Assembly: GCA_025774805.1 (NCBI GenBank)
Contig: JALGZR010000171.1
Coordinates: 1 to 5,246, forward strand
Length of the DNA stretch: 5,246 nt
Source: a bacterium
GTDB taxonomy: Bacteria; ARS69
Direction of reading: 5' to 3'
Shown: positions 1 through 5,246 of the stretch, in pieces
Layout: the number at the start of each line of letters is the position of its first letter
How positions within the stretch are numbered: the first letter of the stretch is position 1
Translations under genes and position numbers: made by a program
The notes under the pieces: generated by a model
Database searches by the model: none
Told to the model about the DNA's origin: nothing
What the model saw: only the letters and a program-made list of their open reading frames with translations

Positions 1-767
1 AGTTCCACCGCGAGGGTGACCGTTTCACGGCGGAGGCGCGGGGGGGAGCGGCCCGGGTCGAAGCCGTCGTCTTCCCGGACGGCGCCGTCTTCGCGAGAAA
101 GCGGGAGGCGGCCGAGGGCGAGGACGGGGAGCGGGCTCTCGCGTCCATCGCGCGCGCCCTCAAGGAGGATTGCGCCCGATCGGGCGCGCGGGTCCTCTCC
201 TGGGAGCGGGAGGCCGACGCCGACTGGAACCGCCAACTGATCGCCGCCGGCTTCGAGATCCACCGCAGGAAGATCTTCGTCCGGCGCGACCTCACGACTC
301 TCGGGCAGGTGGAGTCCCCCTTCGCCTGGAAGACCCTCGCCGAGATCGGGGACGAGGAGTTCCTGGGCTGGCTCACCCGTGCCTCGGAGGGGGACCCGTT
401 CGAGGAGGGTGAGCCCCGCGACTACGAGCGCGAGTACAAGGAGCTACTCGAGCACGCCGGGGAGAAGCTGGACCGGCACCTCTGGCGCGTCGCGCTGCTG
501 GAGGGCGAGCCGGTCGGGGTGGTCCTGCCCCTGTCGTTCGGGGGGGATCCGCCGGAGGGGACCCTCTCCTACGTGGCCGTCCTTCCCTCCTGCCGCAAGC
601 GCGGCATCGGGCAGCGTCTGCATCGAGCCGGGCTCGCCCTCCTGGCCGAGGCCGGCATCCGGCGTTACGTCGGCTCGACGGACCTCCGGAACGAGCCGAT
701 GGCGCGGGTCTTTTCGAAGAACGGCTGCGAGACCGTCCGGGAGCAGCTCTTCTTCCGCGTTCCCTGA
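1..767 (+). CDS. Tandem-GNAT N-acetyltransferase, 5'-truncated by window edge
   Basis: The reading frame is open from base 3 to a TGA at 765-767, giving 254 visible residues; the true start lies upstream. The C-terminal half (about residues 103-254) is a complete GNAT fold. It has a beta strand with LSYVAVLPSCRKRGIG (about 188-203), whose R198-K-R-G201-I-G203 is the Q/RxxGxG/A acetyl-CoA pyrophosphate-binding loop, and a late VGSTDLRNEPMARVFSKNGC segment (223-242) typical of GNAT motif B. The N-terminal part ends in LIAAGFEIHRRKIFVRRDL, which is how GNAT domains usually end, so I infer a two-domain protein with the first domain cut by the window. A GTG at 309 is in frame but is not a credible start, because matching coding sequence continues upstream. 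GNAT enzymes move acetyl from acetyl-CoA to an amine. The substrate cannot be inferred here. The protein is probably cytosolic: no signal peptide or membrane segment is visible in this part. Confidence 0.85.
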   Translation, partial: FHREGDRFTAEARGGAARVEAVVFPDGAVFARKREAAEGEDGERALASIARALKEDCARSGARVLSWEREADADWNRQLIAAGFEIHRRKIFVRRDLTTLGQVESPFAWKTLAEIGDEEFLGWLTRASEGDPFEEGEPRDYEREYKELLEHAGEKLDRHLWRVALLEGEPVGVVLPLSFGGDPPEGTLSYVAVLPSCRKRGIGQRLHRAGLALLAEAGIRRYVGSTDLRNEPMARVFSKNGCETVREQLFFRVP

Positions 768-804
768 TCGGGGACTCGGGGGGCCGCCGCCCCGGCGCGG
801 CATC

Positions 805-810
805 TATGAT
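805..810 (+). promoter_or_regulatory. Possible -10 element (TATGAT) for the SDR gene
   Basis: TATGAT matches the sigma-70 -10 consensus at five of six positions and stands out as an AT-rich island in a GC-rich spacer. There is no recognisable TTGACA-like -35 box 16-18 bases upstream, where the sequence is GC-only. If used, transcription would start near 817, inside the first copy of the direct repeat, leaving a leader of about 65 bases before the SDR start codon. Tentative. Confidence 0.3.
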
Positions 811-812
811 TG

Positions 813-851
813 GGCCCCACGATTAGAGGGCTTCGGCCCCACGAACAGAGG
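813..851 (+). repeat. Two-copy direct repeat, 22-bp period, upstream of SDR gene
   Basis: GGCCCCACGATTAGAGG (813-829) and GGCCCCACGAACAGAGG (835-851) are identical at 15 of 17 positions. They are separated by five bases, so the copies repeat every 22 bp, about two helical turns. The pair lies between the candidate -10 element and the Shine-Dalgarno site of the dehydrogenase gene. That position would suit a transcriptional operator, but a chance local duplication is also possible. No other copy was seen in the window. Confidence 0.5.
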
Positions 852-870
852 ACATCCGTCCCAGGGGCGG

Positions 871-876
871 GGAGGA
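871..876 (+). promoter_or_regulatory. Shine-Dalgarno site for the SDR gene
   Basis: GGAGGA ends six bases before the ATG at 883, a near-ideal spacing. This decides the start codon of the dehydrogenase: the same frame is open far upstream, through the acetyltransferase region, but only this ATG is preceded by a strong site and is followed directly by the Rossmann-fold N-terminus. Confidence 0.75.
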
Positions 877-882
877 CGAATC

Positions 883-1770
883 ATGGGCGGCGAGAACGAC
901 CGGGGAGCGGTTCTGATCACGGGCGCCTCCACGGGGATCGGCCGCTCGACCGCGCGCCGGCTGGACGGCCTGGGGTTCCGGGTCTTCGCCGGAGTCAGAC
1001 GGGACGAGGACGCCCGGACGCTCCGCGACGAGGCCACCGACCGACTCACACCCGTGCACCTGGACGTCACCGACGAGCGGGCGATCGCCGACGCCGCCCG
1101 TGCCGTGGAAGAGCAGACGAGCGGCGCCCTCTTCGGCCTGGTCAACAACGCCGGCCTGGGGTTGGGGGGCCCGCTGGAGATGCTGCCGGTGGCCGACATC
1201 CGCCGGCTCATGGAGGTCAACCTGACCGGTGTCCTGGCCGTCACCGGGGCGTTCCTCCCGATGCTCCGGCGGGCCCGCGGTCGCATCGTCAACATCGGGT
1301 CCGTCGCCGGCGTGATCGCCTTCCCGGGCGCGAGCGCCTACTCCGCGTCGAAGTTCGGCCTCCAGGCCGTCACGGACTCCCTGCGGGTGGAGCTGAGGCC
1401 GTTCGGCGTTCACGCCACCATCATCCTGCCGGGCCGGGTGGAGAGCGCCCTCTGGGAGAAGGGGCGGGTCCAGCGAGAGGCGCTCCTCGAGCAGGCTCCG
1501 GCCGAGCTGAGGGGACTCTACGCGCCGCTGCTCGCACTCGGGCGTCGCATGCAGGAGCGGCCCCGCGGGGTGACCTCGGCCGAGACGGTGGCCGGAACGG
1601 TCGCGCGCGCTCTGACCGACCGGCGCCCGCGCCCGCGGTACCTGGTCGGCGCCCATGCCCGCCGAGCGGCCCGGCTGGGACGGCTCCCCCGCGGCCTGAG
1701 GGAGTGGCTCATGGGCAAGGCGATCGCGCTCGCCGCTCGACGCTGCGCCCGCGGCGAGATGGGGGAGTAG
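883..1770 (+). CDS. Classical short-chain dehydrogenase/reductase (SDR), NAD(P)-dependent
   Basis: The 295-residue protein is a complete classical SDR. The cofactor loop TGASTGIG is at 13-20, HLDVTD (59-64) supplies the adenine-contacting Asp, and NNAG is at 88-91. The catalytic tetrad is intact: N113, S140, Y153 and K157 (YSASK at 153-157). PG at 183-184 follows the sixth strand. Basic R39-R40 after the second strand (FAGVRR) favour NADP(H) over NADH; this is inference. The overall pattern (GFRVFAGVRR, GPLEMLPVADIRRLMEVN, and a PRYLVG-containing tail) resembles the 17-beta-hydroxysteroid/retinol-dehydrogenase-like SDR subgroup, so an alcohol or ketone substrate is likely but unidentified. 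The last 45 residues are rich in Arg and Ala and may form an amphipathic helix. The gene starts 115 bases after the acetyltransferase stop and may have its own promoter. Confidence 0.93.
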   Translation: MGGENDRGAVLITGASTGIGRSTARRLDGLGFRVFAGVRRDEDARTLRDEATDRLTPVHLDVTDERAIADAARAVEEQTSGALFGLVNNAGLGLGGPLEMLPVADIRRLMEVNLTGVLAVTGAFLPMLRRARGRIVNIGSVAGVIAFPGASAYSASKFGLQAVTDSLRVELRPFGVHATIILPGRVESALWEKGRVQREALLEQAPAELRGLYAPLLALGRRMQERPRGVTSAETVAGTVARALTDRRPRPRYLVGAHARRAARLGRLPRGLREWLMGKAIALAARRCARGEMGE

Positions 1771-1774
1771 CCCT

Positions 1775-1795
1775 CCGGGGGCCCGATCGGCCCGG
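1775..1795 (+). terminator. GC-rich hairpin after the SDR gene, candidate terminator
   Basis: Beginning five bases after the SDR stop codon, GGGCC (1779-1783) pairs with GGCCC (1789-1793) across a five-base loop. CC at 1775-1776 can extend the stem against GG at 1794-1795 with a two-base bulge. No T-tract follows (AAGAGGGGAG), so it is at best a non-canonical terminator. Confidence 0.35.
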
Positions 1796-1804
1796 AAGAG
1801 GGGA

Positions 1805-1830
1805 GGGCCCCGGTCACGAACCCGGAGCCC
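1805..1830 (-). terminator. Hairpin between convergent genes, candidate terminator for the PilX-like gene
   Basis: The arms 1805-1813 and 1822-1830 pair around an eight-base loop. On the - strand all nine positions pair, counting one G.U (GGGCTCCGG with CCGGGGCCC). On the + strand the same position is a C.A mismatch, so the - strand hairpin is the stronger one. It begins 31 bases after the TAG stop of the PilX-like gene and is followed on that strand by pyrimidine-rich CTCCCCTCTTCC. It may also slow read-through from the SDR side. Confidence 0.5.
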
Positions 1831-1861
1831 TGCATCAATTCGACACGAAGGCCGCGTGCAA

Positions 1862-4126
1862 CTAGAAGTCGTCGCGCACGGCCAGAACGGGGGCGTAGTA
1901 GGTGAGCACGGGACGGGGGACGACGACGAAGTTCGGGGGCGGGTTGTGGAGCAGGCTGATGTCGAACTTCATGTTCCCGCGCTTGAAACCCGCCGTGACC
2001 TGGCTGGATCCATCCTCCATGGTCACGTAGGTCTCCATGATGCGATTGTTCGAGATGAGTCCGCCCGTCCTCCGCAGGGAGTTCTTGACGAACGGCATCG
2101 TCTTGTAGTCGCTGTGGCGGTCGTAGGCGCGTTCCTTCTCGCGTTGCTCGGCCGTGAGGTAGGTCTCGCGGTTGCTTTCGCTGTCGGGGTGGAGTTCTCC
2201 CGTGCTGTCCGCCCAGAAGGCGTCGATCCCGACCCGGCCCTGGGCGGCGAGGAACGTTCCGGTCAGCTCCGTACTCGAGGGCAGCTCGTGGGTGAAGACG
2301 ATGTCGTCGCGCGCGATGACCCCCAGGACGTTCCGGGCGTCGTAGTCGGGATTGCGCTCGTAGACCTCCCGGTAGTCGGTCCCGTTGAGCATCGCCGTAT
2401 CGCCGTCGTCATCCACATACTGGATGTTGCCCGTGACGCGGATCTTCTCGTTGCCGACGACCGTGAGCCGTCCCTGGAGCTCTCCCTCCATGGACGTGAT
2501 CCGGCCGTCGATGTAGATCATCCCGCCGTCGGTCCCGGAGAGCTGGACGTAGGTCGTGTCCACGAGCGTCGGGGGATTCCAGACCTCCTCGTCCCAGGTG
2601 GTCGTAACCGGCTCGTAGTCGTTGACCTGGATCTCCTTCTCCACCTCCTGCCACTCGTAGATGTCCTCCATCCGCGTCTGCGTGACGGTTACGTAGACCG
2701 GGATCTGCCGGGTCTTCAGGACATCCTGGTCCTCGAACACCGGCACCGTGACCGTGTAGTCCTCCGTGACGGTCTCGAAGACCGGCTCGGTGACGGTGTA
2801 CTCGATGATCTCCTCGCCGACCTGGACCTGCTCATCGGAGTCGTAGGGCTCCTGGACCCACTCGTACTCGCCCAGCTCGCCGGCTCCGCCGCCGCCCACG
2901 GAGGTGCCGCCGTCGGCGCCGGAGTTGTAGGGCACCCAGACCTGGACCGACCGGTATCGCGTGACGGTCTGCCACTCGTAGATCGGCTCCGTCCGGGTAT
3001 GGACGACCTCCTCGGTGCCCACCTGGACCTCGACATCGCGGGTGCGGTCCTCGATGTTCTCGCCGATCTGCACCTGCTCCGTCGTCCAGTAGTCCTCGTC
3101 GATCCAGTGGTCGATGACCTCTTCCTCGTAGGTCACCTCCTGCTCGCCGACCTTGACCAGCTCCTCGGTCTCGTCCGTCCTCGACTGCGTCACCATCTCG
3201 AAGTAGGGCGGAGTGAACTCCTGGATGCGCGCCTGCCCGTCGGCCGTGAAGAGGATCTCGGCATCGAGGCCGTCCTGCCCGACAAAGAAGTCCGCCTTCG
3301 ACTTCAGGTCCTCGAAGTCGACGGCAGCGAGATCGATTCGCCTCGCCTCCGGGTTCGCGTTCATGAGACTCGTGTTGTCGGGCGTCGCACCCGCCTGGAA
3401 GCCGAAGCCCTCCACGGAGGAGACGTCGTCCTGGTAGAGCCCGTCCGGGAAGTAGAAGTCGATGCTCTCGTTGGCGTGGATGAGCCCCCGGGGTGCCCCC
3501 GAGATGCCCAGCGTGCCGCGGTTCTGGAAGAAGACGAAGGAGCTGAAGGGCTCGTTCTCCCGCACCAGGGCGGAGACGAGGCGGACGACGTCCCCATTCC
3601 GTCCGGCCGCCTCGAGGACGAAGTAGCTGTCGGAGAGGCCCGTCGGGTCGACCGGCGCGATCGTCGTGTCCCGCAGGCGCTGGATCCGCTGGACGTAGTC
3701 CCGGGCGGCATAGACGCGGACGTTCGTCCCGACGAGGAAGCCGTAGGGCGGGTCGACGGTGGAGTCGAGCCACGCGACGCTGCCGTAGGCGGTCTCCTCC
3801 GCCTCGGTGGTGTAGAGGGGCTCGGTCTGCGTCGCACCCGCGACGGTCCCTCCGTTGTCGCCGGCAACCGCCGCTCGCAGCTCCAGGTTGCGGTTTTGGC
3901 CGTCGTACGCGCTGTTCGTGACCACGTTCATGGCCAGGTGGATCTGCGCGAAGGCGGCATTGAGGGCGCGAGACTCGCCTTCGAGGACCCCCTGCGCGTT
4001 CGTTTCTGCCACGACTCGCGAGGAACTCACGAAGGAGAGGGCGGCGATGGCGACGGCGATGTAGAGGACAACGACAAGAACTGCGCTGCCCCGTTCGGCG
4101 CCTGTTTTCCGGCCTGTCGGTTCCAT
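1862..4126 (-). CDS. PilX/DUF4900-like pilus-associated or surface protein with beta-repeat insert
   Basis: The 754-residue protein has a short basic N-terminus ending ERG and then one hydrophobic helix (about 14-34), the layout of PilX-type pilin-like proteins. Gly13 could be a prepilin-peptidase site, but the usual Glu5 is absent. Residues about 35-320 form an exported domain with GLIHANESIDFYFPDGLYQ (214-232), resembling the 'vhTNg...F' segment of DUF4900-type proteins. Residues 323-515 are Val/Thr/Glu/Tyr-rich repeats. Residues 536-754 resume the family pattern: IYIDGRI, GRLTVVGNEKIRVTGNIQY (552-570), LGVIARDDIV (601-610), a GGLIS step (688-692) and LLHNPPPNF near the end. I infer an envelope protein linked to type IV pili or a similar secretion machine; no pil genes are visible nearby. 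It has no cysteine. The ATG at 4126 is the only plausible start; its Shine-Dalgarno is weak (GGAAG only two bases away). A 129-base gap separates it from the upstream peptidase gene. Confidence 0.85.
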   Translation of the reverse strand: MEPTGRKTGAERGSAVLVVVLYIAVAIAALSFVSSSRVVAETNAQGVLEGESRALNAAFAQIHLAMNVVTNSAYDGQNRNLELRAAVAGDNGGTVAGATQTEPLYTTEAEETAYGSVAWLDSTVDPPYGFLVGTNVRVYAARDYVQRIQRLRDTTIAPVDPTGLSDSYFVLEAAGRNGDVVRLVSALVRENEPFSSFVFFQNRGTLGISGAPRGLIHANESIDFYFPDGLYQDDVSSVEGFGFQAGATPDNTSLMNANPEARRIDLAAVDFEDLKSKADFFVGQDGLDAEILFTADGQARIQEFTPPYFEMVTQSRTDETEELVKVGEQEVTYEEEVIDHWIDEDYWTTEQVQIGENIEDRTRDVEVQVGTEEVVHTRTEPIYEWQTVTRYRSVQVWVPYNSGADGGTSVGGGGAGELGEYEWVQEPYDSDEQVQVGEEIIEYTVTEPVFETVTEDYTVTVPVFEDQDVLKTRQIPVYVTVTQTRMEDIYEWQEVEKEIQVNDYEPVTTTWDEEVWNPPTLVDTTYVQLSGTDGGMIYIDGRITSMEGELQGRLTVVGNEKIRVTGNIQYVDDDGDTAMLNGTDYREVYERNPDYDARNVLGVIARDDIVFTHELPSSTELTGTFLAAQGRVGIDAFWADSTGELHPDSESNRETYLTAEQREKERAYDRHSDYKTMPFVKNSLRRTGGLISNNRIMETYVTMEDGSSQVTAGFKRGNMKFDISLLHNPPPNFVVVPRPVLTYYAPVLAVRDDF
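2582..3160 (-). repeat. Repeat-encoding segment of the PilX-like gene (residues 323-515)
   Basis: This segment encodes diverged beta-like repeats in two halves split by a Gly-rich linker (about 402-420). VxVGE-type units start at residues 324, 352, 367 and 434. YEW recurs at 383, 421 and 490. VQVGTEEVVHTRTEPIYEW (367-385) aligns without gaps to VQVGEEIIEYTVTEPVFET (434-452), with 10 of 19 identical. A 14-residue unit, YTVTEPVFETVTED (443) then YTVTVPVFEDQDVL (457), is also a 42-bp DNA repeat, with TCGAA-led copies at 2733 and 2775. Alternating V/T residues with Glu and aromatics suggest stacked beta-hairpins; this is inferred from the pattern only. Confidence 0.75.
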
Positions 4127-4212
4127 GGCTTCCGAGGCATCAGAATGGGCGTACGGTCCTGAGACAGTCGGCCGCCACGGCCTCGCGGGTCCCGCGGGAA
4201 CGCGACGGAGGC

Positions 4213-4248
4213 CGGTCTCAGCTCGGCTGCCCGGCGGTGGTGAGACCG
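4213..4248 (-). other. 8-bp perfect inverted repeat after the peptidase gene
   Basis: CGGTCTCA (4213-4220) and TGAGACCG (4241-4248) are exact reverse complements around 20 bases. The structure begins seven bases after the peptidase stop codon on the - strand and lies about 85 bases ahead of the PilX-like start codon. No T-tract follows, so a classical intrinsic terminator is not supported. It could be an RNA stem-loop that affects decay or termination between the two genes, or a protein-binding palindrome. The rest of the 129-base spacer shows no convincing promoter. Confidence 0.45.
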
Positions 4249-4255
4249 CCCACGG

Positions 4256-5246
4256 TCACTTCAGCCTCGCGACGTGGAGCCGGACGTCGGCGTCGACCTG
4301 CCGGACGGACTTGCCCATCATGGCCTCGAAGGCCTTCACCTTGTCGGTCCCCGCCACGACCGCCGCGACGTAGGCCGTCATCCGCGCGCGGGAGATGCGG
4401 CCGACCATGTAGTGGGCGATCGCCCATGACTGGGCGTAGTGGATGTCGGATGTCCGCCGGTCGGTGTGGCCGGCGACCTGGAACTGCAGGGGCGTGGCGA
4501 CGAGAAGGTCCTCGATCCGGAGCAGCGTCCCCTCGCCCTGGGCCTTCTTGAAGATCGTCACGAACGCGGGGAACGGGGCACTGTGGACCAGTTCGTCCCC
4601 CTCCACGACGCTCATCTCGTAGTAGGACGCGAGGCCCTCGTCGAGCCAGAGGGGAACGAAGACAGTCCTCCCCGCGGGCCAGAGGAAGTTCCGCGAGAAC
4701 GCGTGGAAGCCCTCGTGGAAGAGCTTCTCGAACATCACCCGATTCGCGGCATGCCGCGTTCGGCGATTCTTCGCGATGGCATCGCGGTTCTTGGCCTTCC
4801 CGTCGTGTATTTGCTTCAGGAGCCCGTCGAGTGGGTCCAGTTGCTCCTTCTCCCACTTGTTCACGCGGTTGAGATTCTCCCTCCTCCAGTTCTCGACGAT
4901 CCGAAGCCGCTTCTTCTTGTCTCCGCCGAGATCGCCCAGGATCTTGGCCCTCCACCGGTCCGCTTCCCTGTTGATCTTACCGCGCTCCTTGGCCGCCTCC
5001 TTGCGGATCCTGGACTTCTCCTTCTTGATCTGCTTCTCGGCTTCCTTGGCCTTCCGCTCGATCGTGAATACGTCGTCCCGGATCTGGTCCGCCTTCTGCC
5101 CCTGGACCATGTCGTAGGCCACGATGTAGTTCCTCACGATGTTGTAGAAGGCGGGGTTCCGGATGGCCGTCCCGAGCTTCTCCTTCTGGAACGCGAGGTA
5201 CTCGTCGAGATTCGAGAGGAGGAAGACGCGAATCTTGCGGCCCGTG
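4256..5246 (-). CDS. Gluzincin-type zinc metallopeptidase-like protein (DUF1570-like), N-terminus outside window
   Basis: The frame is open from the right edge to a TGA at 4256-4258, giving 329 visible residues. A GTG at 5137 is not the real start, because sensible sequence (VFLLSNLDEYLAF, NPAFYNIVRNYIVAYD) precedes it. The zinc motif HEGFH (bases 4703-4717) is followed 22 residues after its last His by WLDEGLASYYE, whose Glu is the expected third ligand. YAQSWAIAHYMV then fits the Y-x-x-S/W-A-hydrophobic helix of this superfamily. This HExxH...WLxEGLA layout is that of DUF1570-like and related gluzincin families, so I infer a zinc peptidase or a descendant. Between the N-terminal strands and HEGFH sits a Lys/Arg/Glu-rich, probably coiled-coil stretch (4760-5062). 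Any signal peptide would lie outside the window. The substrate is unknown. Confidence 0.82.
   Translation of the reverse strand, partial: TGRKIRVFLLSNLDEYLAFQKEKLGTAIRNPAFYNIVRNYIVAYDMVQGQKADQIRDDVFTIERKAKEAEKQIKKEKSRIRKEAAKERGKINREADRWRAKILGDLGGDKKKRLRIVENWRRENLNRVNKWEKEQLDPLDGLLKQIHDGKAKNRDAIAKNRRTRHAANRVMFEKLFHEGFHAFSRNFLWPAGRTVFVPLWLDEGLASYYEMSVVEGDELVHSAPFPAFVTIFKKAQGEGTLLRIEDLLVATPLQFQVAGHTDRRTSDIHYAQSWAIAHYMVGRISRARMTAYVAAVVAGTDKVKAFEAMMGKSVRQVDADVRLHVARLK

Noticed and set aside
309-311. GTG at 309 as the start of a single-domain GNAT
   Set aside because: The frame is open to the window edge and the preceding 102 residues look like the end of another GNAT domain, so the gene is longer.
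780-793. GGGGC-CGCC-GCCCC hairpin just after the acetyltransferase stop as a terminator
   Set aside because: The stem is only five base pairs with no T-tract, in a spacer where such GC matches arise easily by chance.
379-882. Extension of the SDR frame upstream to an ATG at 379
   Set aside because: The extra sequence is Arg/Ser/Pro-rich, overlaps the acetyltransferase in another frame and lacks SDR similarity. The ATG at 883 has a strong ribosome-binding site and starts the fold correctly.
1856-4162. A 768-codon open frame on the + strand covering the whole PilX-like gene
   Set aside because: It is antisense to a well-supported gene. Its protein is dominated by monotonous V/D/L/R runs, as expected from the complement of GC-rich coding sequence rich in Glu, Val and Asp, and it has no recognisable domain. 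A mirrored stop-free frame is common at this GC content.
4127-4255. Sigma-54-like TGGC...TGTC promoter upstream of the PilX-like gene
   Set aside because: The -12 element does not match TTGC and the spacing is not convincing.
4218-4955. 245-codon - strand frame overlapping the metallopeptidase
   Set aside because: It is a frame-shifted shadow: Arg/Gly/Pro-rich, with no motif, overlapping a gene with an intact zinc site.
5135-5137. GTG at 5137 as the start of the metallopeptidase
   Set aside because: The frame continues to the window edge with sequence typical of the domain N-terminal to HExxH; the protein is simply cut by the window.

Overview
The window comes from a strongly GC-rich bacterial chromosome. 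Third codon positions are almost all G or C, lysine is nearly always AAG, and the spacers are short. An exported PilX/DUF4900-type pilus-associated protein suggests a diderm bacterium. Such proteins occur in groups such as Myxococcota, Acidobacteriota, Eisenbacteria-like lineages and Planctomycetota, but the sequence does not fix the phylum.

There are four protein genes in two convergent pairs. On the + strand lie the 3' part of a tandem-GNAT acetyltransferase gene (1-767, cut by the window start) and a complete classical short-chain dehydrogenase/reductase (883-1770). The 115-base spacer between them holds a possible -10 element, a 22-bp-period direct repeat and a good Shine-Dalgarno site. 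On the - strand, reading inward from the right edge, lie a gluzincin-type HExxH metallopeptidase-like protein (4256-5246, its N-terminus outside the window) and a 754-residue PilX/DUF4900-like surface or pilus-associated protein (1862-4126). The two convergent pairs meet in a 91-base spacer (1771-1861) with two GC-rich hairpins that probably end transcription from each side.

No shared pathway is evident. The two + strand genes look like ordinary soluble enzymes. The two - strand genes are separated by 129 bases with an 8-bp inverted repeat just after the peptidase stop codon, so they may or may not share a transcript.

The least ordinary part is inside the PilX-like protein. Its conserved N- and C-terminal portions are separated by about 190 residues of Val/Thr/Glu/Tyr-rich repeated beta-like sequence, with internal duplications visible in both protein and DNA. 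The peptidase also carries a highly charged, probably coiled-coil segment of about 100 residues just ahead of its zinc motif. I see no RNA genes, CRISPR array, insertion sequence or phage genes.
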